A stretch of 44,615 bases of DNA from an uncultured Lachnospiraceae bacterium (GTDB lineage Bacteria; Bacillota; Clostridia; TANB77; CAG-508), in contig CAMEHU010000011.1 in assembly GCA_945917765.1 (NCBI GenBank), forward strand, positions 1 to 44,615, given 5' to 3'. The notes under the pieces were generated by a model, which had not been told where the DNA came from, made no database searches, and saw only the letters and a list, made by a program, of their open reading frames with translations. A program made the translations under genes and the position numbers. Positions 1 through 9,005 of this stretch are shown one piece after another (position 1 is the first letter of the stretch; every line of letters starts with the position of its first letter).

Positions 1-1990
1 CTCTAGCTCTCATACTTGTAAACGCTTCATGTCCTGGTGTATCTAAGAAAGTAATTTCTCTATCATTAATATTTACTTTATAAGCACCAATATGTTGAGT
101 AATACCACCTGCTTCTCCTTCAATAACATTAGTACTTCTAATAGCATCTAATAAAGATGTTTTACCATGGTCAACATGACCCATAACAACAACAACTGGT
201 GGTCTTGGTTTTAAATCTTCTTCTCTATCTTCAGATTCATCAAATAAAATATCTTCTTCATTAACAATTTCCTTTTTGTTAGCAGTAACGCCAAATTCTG
301 AAGCAATTAAATAAGCTGTATCAAAATCAACTTCATTATTAATTGTAGCCATAATACCCAAACCAAATAGTTTTTTAATAACCTCACTACTTGTTTTCTT
401 TAATTCAATAGCTAAATCTTTAACAGTAATTTTCTCAGGGATACTAATTTCTTTTAATTCAAATATTTTTTGTTTTGAACTACCTTCTTCAGTCTTATTA
501 TTCTTTTTCTTGTTTTTCTTAGTTCTTCCACTTGATAAATCATAATAATCTAACATTCCACCATCTTGTTCATCAAACATATTAGATAATTTATTTACTT
601 GTTTTAAACCTTTTAGTTTTCCACCATCGAAATCTTCAAATCTACCATTTTTCTTAGTTTTAGTTGTTTTCTTATTACCTTTATTTTCTTCAAATTTGAT
701 TTGTTTTGCTTTATCAATTGATCTGCTATTATAATCTCTTTGTGTATCTTTTTCAACGATTTCAGTAGACATTATATCTTTGATATTTTTATCAATTCCT
801 TTTTCATCAAGAGGTCTTTTTCCATTTCTATTAAAATCATTTCTATTATTGAAATCATTTTTACGGTTATTATATCCACCTTTTTGGAACTTATTGTTAT
901 TATTTCTATTAAATCCATTTTCGTCATTATTTCTTCTATCTTGATTATTATAACCATTATTATTTCTATTATTAAAATTATTTCTATCATTTTGGAATCT
1001 GGTATTTCTATTTCCATCTTGATTAAATCTATTTCTATCACCTGAATTAAATCTATCATTGTTAGAATTGCGATTATTGTTGTAATTGTTATTGTAATTA
1101 TTATTGTTGTTATTATAATTATTTCTATTTTGGTTATAGTTATCATTTCTTTTGTATCCGTTATTATTTCCAAATTCTTTCTTTACTGCTTGTTCCATAC
1201 CCTTATTTTCAGTTAATTCTGTTTTCTCCTTTTTAATAATATTTTTTGTAACATCTGATTTTACAACTTCTGCATTTGATTCATTATTGCTATTTGAAAA
1301 ACTCTCTTTTTTTGTTTCAGAATTATTATTTAGCTCATTACTATTATTTAATTCCTTGTTTTGTTTTACTTCTTCGACTTTAGCACTATTCTCTTCTTTT
1401 TTATTTAATGTATTTTCTGAGTTTTTCGTAGTTTCTTGAACATCTTGTTTTGCTTTTTCTGAACCTTTACTTAATTCAGTAGCCTTTGATTTTGTTGTAT
1501 CTACAGGCTTACTATTTTCTTTTTTAGTTTCTTCCTTTTTATTATCCTTAATTCCAAACAATTCACTAAAAGTCATTGGTTTAGTTGTTTTATTTCTATA
1601 AACTATATTGTAATCTTTATTTTTATTTCTTTCAACAAAACCAACATCATTTCTATTATTCTTTGGTTTATTATCTGTTTTCTTTTTATCATCATCATTT
1701 ATAATAACTTCTCTTCTTATTATAACAGGAGTATCATTTTTCTTGTCATCTTTTACTTTTTTATTTTTTTCTTCTTTTTTCTTTTTATCCTCTGTTTTTA
1801 CATTACTAGTAGTTTTTGAATTACTTGTATTTTTATCACCAAAACCTTCTTTAATTGTTTTGGCTTGTTTTTCATCAACAGAGCTCAAATGACTAGAAAC
1901 TTCTATTCCTAAGCTATTCGCTTTTTCAATTATTTGTTTACTGGTTAAGCCTAATTCTTTTGCAATCTCGTGTATTTTTATCTTACCCAA
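1..1990 (-). CDS. infB: Translation initiation factor IF-2, 3' end cut by window edge
   Basis: IF-2 is the GTPase that brings initiator tRNA to the 30S subunit. The coding strand reads from a TTG at 1990, preceded by a GGGGG-type ribosome site, and starts [15 protein letters not shown], the usual IF-2 N-terminal subdomain. About 663 codons are present. They run into the G domain, where [14 protein letters not shown] (G1, about 130-180) and [14 protein letters not shown] (G2/G3 region, 1-40) are readable; the rest lies outside the window. Between the N-terminal subdomain and the G domain lie a long Lys/Glu/Ser/Asn linker and, at about 770-1171, a stretch made almost only of Asn, Arg, Tyr, Phe, Gly and Asp. 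It is the last gene visible in the rimP-nusA-rnpM operon. No ylxQ (L7Ae-like) gene sits between rnpM and infB. Confidence 0.95.
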   Translation of the reverse strand, partial: MGKIKIHEIAKELGLTSKQIIEKANSLGIEVSSHLSSVDEKQAKTIKEGFGDKNTSNSKTTSNVKTEDKKKKEEKNKKVKDDKKNDTPVIIRREVIINDDDKKKTDNKPKNNRNDVGFVERNKNKDYNIVYRNKTTKPMTFSELFGIKDNKKEETKKENSKPVDTTKSKATELSKGSEKAKQDVQETTKNSENTLNKKEENSAKVEEVKQNKELNNSNELNNNSETKKESFSNSNNESNAEVVKSDVTKNIIKKEKTELTENKGMEQAVKKEFGNNNGYKRNDNYNQNRNNYNNNNNNYNNNYNNNRNSNNDRFNSGDRNRFNQDGNRNTRFQNDRNNFNNRNNNGYNNQDRRNNDENGFNRNNNNKFQKGGYNNRKNDFNNRNDFNRNGKRPLDEKGIDKNIKDIMSTEIVEKDTQRDYNSRSIDKAKQIKFEENKGNKKTTKTKKNGRFEDFDGGKLKGLKQVNKLSNMFDEQDGGMLDYYDLSSGRTKKNKKKNNKTEEGSSKQKIFELKEISIPEKITVKDLAIELKKTSSEVIKKLFGLGIMATINNEVDFDTAYLIASEFGVTANKKEIVNEEDILFDESEDREEDLKPRPPVVVVMGHVDHGKTSLLDAIRSTNVIEGEAGGITQHIGAYKVNINDREITFLDTPGHEAFTSMRAR

Positions 1991-2034
1991 TAATTTCACC
2001 CCCATTTATATTTTTAATAATGCATTCTGAAAAA

Positions 2035-2304
2035 TTATTTACCACTAATTACACCTCTCAAGTTTTCATAAACAGCTTCATCAATTTGCATTTTAAAGCT
2101 TTTTTCTATTTTTTTGTTTTTAATAGCCTTTTCCAAACATTCAAGACTATCACAAATATATGCACCTCTACCATTTGCCTTTCCAGTTCTATCAATGCTT
2201 ATATTATTCTGATTGTCTTTTACAATTCTAATAAAATCTTTTTTATCTTTTTTGATATTACAACCTATACAAGTTCTTTGTGGTACACTTTTCAAAACAT
2301 TCAC
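2035..2304 (-). CDS. rnpM: YlxR/RnpM family RNA-binding protein (DUF448)
   Basis: Small basic protein of 89 residues. It has the family signature near the N-terminus (VPQRTCIGC) and GRGAYIC in the middle, both typical of YlxR. In Bacillus subtilis the YlxR protein is reported to bind RNase P RNA and modulate RNase P, hence the name RnpM. It lies between nusA and infB, which is its standard position in Firmicutes, with 44 bases to the infB start. The length matches the family and no start problem is seen. The role here is inferred from family and position. Confidence 0.9.
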   Translation of the reverse strand: MNVLKSVPQRTCIGCNIKKDKKDFIRIVKDNQNNISIDRTGKANGRGAYICDSLECLEKAIKNKKIEKSFKMQIDEAVYENLRGVISGK

Positions 2305-2393
2305 TTCCTTTTTATTATATTAATATTAATCAACTTTCAAAATCAATTATGATTAGTTATTAATTTAAATTTTTTCAAGCTTTTATGTAAAAA

Positions 2394-3599
2394 CTATTCT
2401 TCAGTTTCGTTTTCTACATTTTCATCAACTAATTCAATTTTTTCTTCTGAAACGCTGGCATTTTCTAACTCTCCAGCACCTTCACTATTTTCAGCATTTT
2501 CTCTTTCAGCAAGAATTTTTCTAAATTGTGATTCGCTCTTAATATCAATCTTATCCCAATTTGTTAATTTAGCAGCTAATCTAGCATTTTGACCTGCTTT
2601 ACCAATTGCTAATGATAATTGGTCATCAGGAACGATTACTTGTGCAAATTTTTCTTCTTCATTCACATCAACAGCTAAAACTTGAGCTGGTAATAATGCA
2701 GCTGAAATAAATATTGCAGGATCTTCATTCCATTCAATTACATCAATTTTTTCTCCACCTAATTCATTAATAATGTTTTGAATACGAATACCTTTTTGAC
2801 CTACACATGAACCAACTGGATCAATATTCTCGTTTGGAGAATATACAGCAACTTTACTTCTGCTTCCAGCATCTCTTGAAACACTTTTAATTTCAATAAC
2901 ACCTTCATAAATTTCTGGAATTTCTAATTCAAATAATTTTCTTACAAAATCAGCATGTGCTCTTGAAATAATAACTTGTGGAGCACCTTTAGCACCTTTT
3001 TCAACATCTAAAACATATGCTCTAATTTTATCATTTACATGATACTTTTCAGTTGGAACTTGTTCTTTTAATGGCATAACACCTTCAAGTCTTCCTAAAT
3101 CAACTACAACAATTCCACCATCAGCTTTTTGAATTAAGCCTGAAACAATTTCGCCTTTTCTATCACTAAATTCATTATATAAATATTCTCTTGAAGCTTC
3201 TCTTATTTTTTGAATAATAACTTGTTTTGCTGTTCCAGCTGCAATTCTACCAAAGTTTTTAGGCATAATTTCGATTTGTGCTGTATCACCAATTTCTAAA
3301 GTTTTATTAATTTTTTTAGCATCCTCTAAAGAAATTTGAACATTTGCATCTTCAACACTTTCAACAACTTCTTTTTCAGCATATACATGATAACTTCCTG
3401 TTTCCTTATCAACAATAACTTTCACATTATCAGCTGTTGAATCAAAATCTCTTTTATATGCAGTAACTAACGCTGTTTCAATAGCCTCCATTAAACTTCC
3501 TGGCTCCATACCATTTTCTTTTTCTAATTCTTCCATTGCAAGCAACATTTCTTTACTATCAATTGCTTTACTTGGCTTTGCTTTTGCTCCCTTTTTCAT
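2394..3599 (-). CDS. nusA: Transcription termination/antitermination factor NusA
   Basis: NusA binds RNA polymerase and nascent RNA and modulates pausing, termination and antitermination. The 401-residue protein has the N-terminal polymerase-binding domain, then an S1 domain (about residues 137-205), then two KH domains (about 208-345) with the conserved PVGSCVGQKGIRIQNI and LAIGKAGQNARLAAKLT stretches. A short Glu/Asn-rich acidic tail follows; the C-terminal acidic repeats of proteobacterial NusA are absent, as is normal in Firmicutes. The ATG has a strong AAAGGAGGAATT ribosome site. It lies 132 bases downstream of rimP, and that gap holds a degenerate REP-like doublet (3620-3700). Confidence 0.97.
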   Translation of the reverse strand: MKKGAKAKPSKAIDSKEMLLAMEELEKENGMEPGSLMEAIETALVTAYKRDFDSTADNVKVIVDKETGSYHVYAEKEVVESVEDANVQISLEDAKKINKTLEIGDTAQIEIMPKNFGRIAAGTAKQVIIQKIREASREYLYNEFSDRKGEIVSGLIQKADGGIVVVDLGRLEGVMPLKEQVPTEKYHVNDKIRAYVLDVEKGAKGAPQVIISRAHADFVRKLFELEIPEIYEGVIEIKSVSRDAGSRSKVAVYSPNENIDPVGSCVGQKGIRIQNIINELGGEKIDVIEWNEDPAIFISAALLPAQVLAVDVNEEEKFAQVIVPDDQLSLAIGKAGQNARLAAKLTNWDKIDIKSESQFRKILAERENAENSEGAGELENASVSEEKIELVDENVENETEE

Positions 3600-3619
3600 T
3601 TTTATTAATTCCTCCTTTT

Positions 3620-3700
3620 TGAAACATTTGTGAGACAGTCTTATTTTGTTTCATTTATCATTTATTTTGAAACATTTTACGGCTGTCTTGTTTTGTTTCA
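3620..3700. repeat. REP-like palindromic doublet, family B copy 1 (degenerate)
   Basis: Two imperfect palindromes lie head to tail at 3620-3652 and 3668-3700. Each starts TGAAACA, ends TGTTTCA or TTGTTTCA, and has a central (A)GAC/GTC stretch. The layout matches the sharper copies at 19701-19769 and 33647-33726, but the central ACCGTCCC is eroded. It lies between rimP and nusA inside one operon, so it would be transcribed and could fold as a hairpin in the mRNA. Confidence 0.6.
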
Positions 3701-3731
3701 TTTATTTTATATAATTTTTATATTTTTTACT

Positions 3732-4205
3732 TTAATTAAGTTCATTATCCCAATCAAAATACTTTTTAATCAAAGAAATATTTTTTCTTTCTAACTCAAC
3801 AACTTCATCATTTACATCTAAATAAATTGTTTCATTATCAAACTTTTTCAAAATACCAACAAACTCTTTGCTGTTATTAACTGGCTTAAATAAATTAACA
3901 GTTATGTATTCGTCAATATTTTCATTTAAATGTTTTTCTTTTCTTATAATTTTTTCAACACCAGTTGAAGAAACTTCTAAAAAATATTGTTCTTTAATAT
4001 AATCTGCCGTATCTAACAATTCTTCAATCTCATTATTAACTTTTTCACAATCTTCTAAACTAATTTGCCCATTAGGATTTTCAATAAAGATTCTCAAAAA
4101 GTAATCTTTTCCTTCTTTTGCATATTGAACATCATACAATTGATAACCTAAATTTTCAATTGATTTTACTACAAGAGCTTCCACTCTTTCTTCAATACTT
4201 GCCAA
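3732..4205 (-). CDS. rimP: Ribosome maturation factor RimP
   Basis: RimP assists maturation of the 30S subunit. The 157-residue product starts MASIEERVEALV and contains the family features: LRIFIENPNGQISLEDCEKV in the first half and VSSTGVEKIIRKEKH in the middle (the family has SSPGL-type residues here). The final part is a small Sm-like domain. The start is a TTG at 4205 with a GGGGGAAAT ribosome site upstream. It is the first gene of the rimP-nusA-rnpM-infB operon and is preceded by a promoter at 4285-4313 and a perfect leader hairpin at 4234-4258. Confidence 0.95.
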   Translation of the reverse strand: MASIEERVEALVVKSIENLGYQLYDVQYAKEGKDYFLRIFIENPNGQISLEDCEKVNNEIEELLDTADYIKEQYFLEVSSTGVEKIIRKEKHLNENIDEYITVNLFKPVNNSKEFVGILKKFDNETIYLDVNDEVVELERKNISLIKKYFDWDNELN

Positions 4206-4233
4206 ACTATATTTCCCCCTTTATCTACAATTA

Positions 4234-4258
4234 AAGAGTGGGATTTGCTCCCACTCTT
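4234..4258 (-). promoter_or_regulatory. Perfect 10-bp hairpin in the rimP operon leader
   Basis: In the coding strand the leader folds as AAGAGTGGGA, loop GCAAA, TCCCACTCTT. It starts about 20 nt after the expected transcription start and ends about 29 nt before the rimP TTG. Only a short TTTAATT follows, so it is a poor intrinsic terminator. It could be an mRNA stabiliser, a weak attenuator or a protein binding site. On the plus strand it is followed by TCTGCTTTTT, so a terminator in that direction is also conceivable. Confidence 0.6.
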
Positions 4259-4284
4259 CTGCTTTTTATTTATTCTGCTATTTA

Positions 4285-4313
4285 ATTATATACTATTTTG
4301 GTAGATTTTTCAA
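4285..4313 (-). promoter_or_regulatory. Sigma-A type promoter of the rimP operon
   Basis: Read on the minus strand: -35 TTGAAA at 4313-4308, a 17-nt spacer, and -10 TATAAT at 4290-4285. It lies about 80 bases ahead of rimP and gives a leader of about 70 nt. Confidence 0.75.
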
Positions 4314-4375
4314 GTGTTTTTTGAAATTTTCTATATTTTCATTGCTACAATTTAACTCTTCTGTCTTTTGAGTAG

Positions 4376-4535
4376 CCCAAACCTTAGAATTATGTAGTTT
4401 AAAAAAATATATTAATACGCAGTGGAGTGCGCAGTTTGGCGCCCCCACCTAACGTCTTCTTCTCAAATCATAGCGCCAGCAAACGAACGGAGTATTAATT
4501 ATATTTTTTTAAACTACATAATTCTAAGGTTTGGG
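4376..4535. repeat. Long palindromic element D1 (arms plus conserved core)
   Basis: Arms at 4376-4418 and 4492-4535 are inverted copies of about 43 nt that differ by a single missing base. They enclose a 73-nt core (4419-4491). The core begins GCAGTGGAGTGCGCAGTTTG, continues GGCGCCCCCACCTA, and ends CGCCAGCAAACGAACGGA. The same core occurs at 29286-29357 inside unrelated arms, and a diverged form occurs in reverse at about 24551-24658. A single diverged arm copy is at 26720-26755. No ORF and no transposase is present. It looks like a small non-autonomous mobile or structured element. Confidence 0.8.
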
Positions 4536-4627
4536 CGGATTGTTTTATTCAAAGGTATTAAATAGTAACTTTTCATTGCTTTATAATTGATTAATTTTTA
4601 TAAAGCAAACAAAATTTATATTTTTTA

Positions 4628-6229
4628 TTATAAAGCACTTAATGGTACTCTAATTACTGGACGGAATGCTTCTGAATAATAATCTATACAACTATCTATA
4701 TATCCGCTTGACCAAACTGCCATTAAAACATCTGGCCAATCTGAATCTGTTTTAGCTGGTGTAGCAATCCAATATGAATTAGGAGTAATACTACTATCAT
4801 TACCATAAGGGAAATATAAAACATTTCCTGTTTTGTTACTATAATTTATCTCTTCTCCAATTTGTGTTTTTCCTGTTCTATATCCATATAACCCATCAGC
4901 ATCTGGTGTACTTGATTTTTCATAACATATAGGAGCATCAGGATTTACTATGTTCCAACTATCTGCAAACATTTCAATTGTAGGAGATCCGATAGCCCAT
5001 ACATCAGTTGTTTCTGATAACCCTAAAGAATTTGAAGTATCTTTAGCTTTACCATTTGTTACTAACTGACTCCAATTTGATTTTGTTGTTAATGCATTAT
5101 ATAACACGCCTCTTGTCTCCGCCCCATCGGTGTCAAATCCATAATCACCAGATTCATTAACTCCTTGGAACTCAACAGCAGATAAAGGTAAATAACCGTC
5201 TAGAATTATATATGCATAATCTCCATCTAAATTTAATAATCTCCAGCTATTTAAGTCAACTCCATTTAAAGTTGTTTTATAATTTACCACTTTTCCAATA
5301 TCACTTGTCTCAGGTTGTGCTACTGGTGCTGTAACATTAACCACAACACTCATAGTTTCACCAGAACTATTTCCTGTTAATGTTATTGTTGAAGTACCTA
5401 CAGCTAATGCAGTAACTTCACCTGTTGTAGAATTAACACTTGCCTTTGTTGAATCTGATGAACTAAATGTAACACTTTCTGTTCCTGTAACACTTAAAGT
5501 TGTTGTATCACCAACATTCATATTAATTGTACTTCCATTAGTAATTACATCATTACCATTTTTTAATGTTCCCATGCTTAATGGTTGATTCATCATTTCT
5601 GTTCCAACAACTGTAATTGCTAGTTTAGCTGTTTTTCCATTATCTATTGTATCCCATGTATCATAAGTAGTTGCACTTTCATTTACTGTACCTTCATATG
5701 GCCAATTCCATTTGATTTTTTCTACAAATTCTCCACTTGCATTTTCCTTTGTTAAAAATTCTGAAAATGTTATTGTTCTTGTATAACTGTCTGTTCCACC
5801 TGCTGAAACCTCTGCTAATGTTGATGCATCTGTTCCTTTTTGTCTTGAGAATGTTATATTTCTTGGACAATCTGTTATGCCAATTGTTACTGTATATAAC
5901 ATACTAACTTCTGTACCTTTTGTATTAATTACTACATCAAATTCGCCACTTGTTCCTGGTGCTATTTTTCCTTCTGCAATATTTTGATATGTTGTTGTTG
6001 CCAAATCTAATGTTTGTGTTGGCGATGTTACTGTTCTTTCTCCTGCTCTTAATGTTAAATCAAAATTCCATTTTGCAACATCTACTACTGCAGTTTCTTT
6101 TAAAGATGTTACATATTTGGCCCATGCAAATAAACCTAATGAGGTTGCTAAAAGAATTATTACTAATAATAAAACTATTAGTGTTTTTAGAGCTGAGCCA
6201 TGCTGATTAGTTTGCTTTTTCTCTTTCAT
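4628..6229 (-). CDS. Secreted surface protein: SipW-type leader, Big_2 domain, C-terminal DUF6273-like domain
   Basis: 533 residues, no enzyme motif seen. The N-terminus has basic residues and then a hydrophobic segment (residues 13-37), followed by AKYVTSLKETAVVDVAKWNF, the layout of SipW-processed TasA/camelysin-like proteins. A beta-rich region follows to about residue 235. Next is a bacterial Ig-like (Big_2) domain with SSSDSTKASVNSTTGEVTAL and GTSTITLTG (about 235-300). The last about 220 residues (DIGKVVNYKT, NSYWIATPA, EAFRPVIRVPLSAL) resemble the DUF6273 domain of Clostridia surface proteins. No sortase motif is visible. A role in matrix or surface display is inference. No sipW or tasA partner is in the window. 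Confidence 0.8.
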   Translation of the reverse strand: MKEKKQTNQHGSALKTLIVLLLVIILLATSLGLFAWAKYVTSLKETAVVDVAKWNFDLTLRAGERTVTSPTQTLDLATTTYQNIAEGKIAPGTSGEFDVVINTKGTEVSMLYTVTIGITDCPRNITFSRQKGTDASTLAEVSAGGTDSYTRTITFSEFLTKENASGEFVEKIKWNWPYEGTVNESATTYDTWDTIDNGKTAKLAITVVGTEMMNQPLSMGTLKNGNDVITNGSTINMNVGDTTTLSVTGTESVTFSSSDSTKASVNSTTGEVTALAVGTSTITLTGNSSGETMSVVVNVTAPVAQPETSDIGKVVNYKTTLNGVDLNSWRLLNLDGDYAYIILDGYLPLSAVEFQGVNESGDYGFDTDGAETRGVLYNALTTKSNWSQLVTNGKAKDTSNSLGLSETTDVWAIGSPTIEMFADSWNIVNPDAPICYEKSSTPDADGLYGYRTGKTQIGEEINYSNKTGNVLYFPYGNDSSITPNSYWIATPAKTDSDWPDVLMAVWSSGYIDSCIDYYSEAFRPVIRVPLSAL

Positions 6230-6296
6230 ATTTCATTTCTCCTTTGTTATAAATTTTTAAATATTTGGCTATGAATATACAAATATCTACAATTTA

Positions 6297-6325
6297 ATTT
6301 TAATAAAACAATAAATTTATGTCAA
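6297..6325 (-). promoter_or_regulatory. Promoter of the secreted surface protein
   Basis: On the minus strand: TTGACA (6325-6320), a 17-nt spacer, and TAAAAT (6302-6297), about 68 bases ahead of the ATG at 6229. The ATG has an AAAGGAGAAATG ribosome site. Confidence 0.6.
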
Positions 6326-6378
6326 TATATTTTTTTTAATTCTTATTAACAATTTTTCCCTATTTTGTTCTTTTTACA

Positions 6379-6407
6379 TTGAAAGATTCCCATATTTATG
6401 CTATAAT
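6379..6407 (+). promoter_or_regulatory. Promoter of mutS2
   Basis: TTGAAA at 6379-6384, a 17-nt spacer, and TATAAT at 6402-6407. The mutS2 ribosome site AAAAAGGAGATT follows, with the ATG at 6440. Confidence 0.75.
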
Positions 6408-6439
6408 CAAGCTATTATAAAAAAGGAGATTCAAAAACA

Positions 6440-8947
6440 ATGAATTCAAATTTAACAAAACTAGAATTTAACAAAATTCTACAATTATTAGAAAAATATT
6501 GTAAGACATATATTGGTAAAAATAAATGTTCTAATATTTTACCATCTAACAGTACAGAGGAAGTAAAAATTCTATTACAAGAAACTTCATGTGCTTATAA
6601 TTTAATAATAAAATATGGAAACATACCTATCGATGAAATTGAGAATATTACTCCATATTTAAAAAATCTTGAAAGCTTTATTCCATTAGGACCAAAAGCT
6701 TTATTAGAAATTGCAAAGATTTTAAAAGTATCAAGTAATTTAAAAGAATACTATCATAATTCTGAAGAATATAAAACTTTAGATGACTCTAAAAGTTCAA
6801 AAAGCAGTATAGATTTTGAAAACAATCAAAACCATAACAGTAGTAAGGTTCTTGAAACACAACAAATTAGTAATAATATTTTACTACCAAAATTTGAAGC
6901 ACTTTACTCAAACCCTGGAATATATCAAGAAATTACAAAAGCAATTTTAGATGAAAATAATATTTCTGATGATGCTTCTAAAACTCTTAATTCTTTAAGA
7001 CGTAATCGTCGTAGATTAGAAAGTGGCATCAAAGAAAAATTAAATTCATTTATACATTCATCTGCATATTCTAAATATATAATGGAACCTATAATTACTA
7101 TACGAAATGACAGATTTGTAATTCCTGTCAAAATTGAATATAAAGAAAATATAAATGGTTTAATACATGATATTTCTGCAAGTGGATCTACTGTATACAT
7201 TGAGCCAACATCTGTATTTGATTTAAATAATCAAATTAATAATATTAAATTAGAAGAAGAAATTGAAATTGAAAAAATTCTAGAAAATTTATCTAAATTA
7301 ATATTCCCTATTACAGAGAATATTAAAGATACTATTGAAATAATTGGAGATATAGATTTGATTTTTGCAAAAGCTTTATATTCTAAAGATATTGATGGAA
7401 TTCAACCTATTATAAATGCAAAAAAATTTATAGATTTAAAGCAAGCTAGACACCCTTTAATTGACCAGAATTTAGTTGTTCCAATTGATATTAATTTAGG
7501 AAAAGATTTTAAATCATTAATTATTACAGGACCAAATACTGGAGGAAAAACTGTAACATTAAAAACAGTTGGATTGTTATGTTTGATGGCATGTTCTGGC
7601 CTTCACATTCCTGCAAAAGAAAATAGCAGTATTTATGTATTTGACAATGTTTTTGCAGATATTGGTGATGAGCAAAGCATTCAAGAATCTTTAAGTACAT
7701 TTTCATCACACATGACAAATATAATTGATATTTTAGCAAAATCAACTAAAAATAGTCTTGTTTTAATTGATGAGTTAGGCTCTGGAACTGACCCTATACA
7801 AGGAGCTAATCTTGCAATTAGTATTTTAGAAAACCTTTATAACAAAGGTGTTTTAACACTTTCTACAACACATTATCCAGAATTAAAACACTATGCTCTA
7901 GCTACAAATGGTTTTGAAAATGCAAGTTCAGAGTTTGACATAGAAAATCTTCGCCCAACTTATAAGATTTTAATAGGTGTTCCTGGAAAAAGTAATGCAT
8001 TTGCAATTAGTAAGAAATTAGGATTACCTTCTGAAATCTTAGAAAGAGCTGAAGGTTTATTAACTGAGGATAATATAAGTGTTGAAGAATTAATTAAAAA
8101 CATTTATGATGATAAATTATTAATTGAAAAGGAAAAGGAAAAAATATTAAAAAATTCTAATCAAGTTGAGCTATTAAGAAAGCAATTAGAAAATAATGTT
8201 TCAGATGTTCAATCTAGAGAAAAAGAAATAATCGAAAAAGCTAAAATTGAAGCAAAAAACATTTTGCTTTCTGCTAAAGAAGATGCTAATGATATTATTA
8301 AAGAATTAAATGATTTATATGATAATACTGAGAAAAACTTAGTTGATAAAAATAGTTTAAAAAGAGCTAATCAATTGCGCGAGGATTTAAATTCTGATAT
8401 TAAAAAACAATTAATTAATACTGATTCCTCTGATTCTGAAATCAAATCTGAAAATTCTTTAGACACTTCAGAAATACAAATTGGAATTGAAGTTTTGGTT
8501 CAACCATTTAATATGATTGGTACAGTTTTAACACATACAAATAGAAACAATGAAGTTATGGTTCAGTTTGGAAGCACAAAAACTTCTGTTAAAATTAGTA
8601 ATTTGCAAAAGGTTGCTAAATCTAAAAAACAAAGTAATACCAATAATTCTTTTAGTAATAAATCAAACAAATATAACAAATCATCTGATTTAAAGGCTAA
8701 ATTAATCTCTCCTGAAATTAATGTAATTGGGCAAAATGTTGAAGATGCAATATTTATTATAGACAAATATTTAGATGATTGCTATTTATCAAATTTACCA
8801 TCTGCTAGAATTGTTCATGGCAAAGGTACAGGTAAACTTCGCGAAGGAATACATACTTTTCTTCGTAAACATCCACATGTGAAATCGTTTAGACTTGGTA
8901 CTTTTGGTGAAGGTGAGATGGGCGTTACTATTGTTGAATTTAAATAA
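6440..8947 (+). CDS. mutS2: Endonuclease MutS2 / ribosome-rescue ATPase
   Basis: 835 residues, close to the family length of about 785 plus a low-complexity insert (about residues 118-147). The MutS-like lever and clamp region is followed by the ATPase with Walker A GPNTGGKT (about residues 364-371) and Walker B LVLIDELGSGTDP (about 440-452). A coiled coil (about 550-640) and a Ser/Asn/Lys-rich linker come next. A C-terminal Smr nuclease domain has HGKGTGKLREGI and FGEGEMGVTIVEFK. MutS2 does not act in mismatch repair. It has been linked to suppression of recombination and, in Bacillus, to splitting of collided ribosomes. It stands alone on plus between minus-strand genes, with its own promoter. 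Confidence 0.96.
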   Translation: MNSNLTKLEFNKILQLLEKYCKTYIGKNKCSNILPSNSTEEVKILLQETSCAYNLIIKYGNIPIDEIENITPYLKNLESFIPLGPKALLEIAKILKVSSNLKEYYHNSEEYKTLDDSKSSKSSIDFENNQNHNSSKVLETQQISNNILLPKFEALYSNPGIYQEITKAILDENNISDDASKTLNSLRRNRRRLESGIKEKLNSFIHSSAYSKYIMEPIITIRNDRFVIPVKIEYKENINGLIHDISASGSTVYIEPTSVFDLNNQINNIKLEEEIEIEKILENLSKLIFPITENIKDTIEIIGDIDLIFAKALYSKDIDGIQPIINAKKFIDLKQARHPLIDQNLVVPIDINLGKDFKSLIITGPNTGGKTVTLKTVGLLCLMACSGLHIPAKENSSIYVFDNVFADIGDEQSIQESLSTFSSHMTNIIDILAKSTKNSLVLIDELGSGTDPIQGANLAISILENLYNKGVLTLSTTHYPELKHYALATNGFENASSEFDIENLRPTYKILIGVPGKSNAFAISKKLGLPSEILERAEGLLTEDNISVEELIKNIYDDKLLIEKEKEKILKNSNQVELLRKQLENNVSDVQSREKEIIEKAKIEAKNILLSAKEDANDIIKELNDLYDNTEKNLVDKNSLKRANQLREDLNSDIKKQLINTDSSDSEIKSENSLDTSEIQIGIEVLVQPFNMIGTVLTHTNRNNEVMVQFGSTKTSVKISNLQKVAKSKKQSNTNNSFSNKSNKYNKSSDLKAKLISPEINVIGQNVEDAIFIIDKYLDDCYLSNLPSARIVHGKGTGKLREGIHTFLRKHPHVKSFRLGTFGEGEMGVTIVEFK

Positions 8948-8969
8948 TAACAACTAATATAAAAAAATA

Positions 8970-9000
8970 AATGGGACTAGCTATTACAGCTGGTCCCATT
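8970..9000 (-). terminator. Intrinsic terminator after the coiled-coil gene
   Basis: Stem AATGGGACCAGCTG / AGCTAGTCCCATT, followed on the minus strand by TTATTTTTTT. The U-tract lies only on the minus side, so it mainly serves the gene ending at 9006. Confidence 0.7.
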
Positions 9001-9005
9001 GGAGT

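Noticed and set aside
740-1173. Overlapping ORFs on both strands in the infB low-complexity region
   Set aside because: They arise from AT-rich codon repeats of the Asn-rich segment; no ribosome site and repetitive Ile/Ser/Met products.
4628-5290. Diversity-generating retroelement target
   Set aside because: No reverse transcriptase, template repeat or mismatch-rich duplicate occurs in the window.
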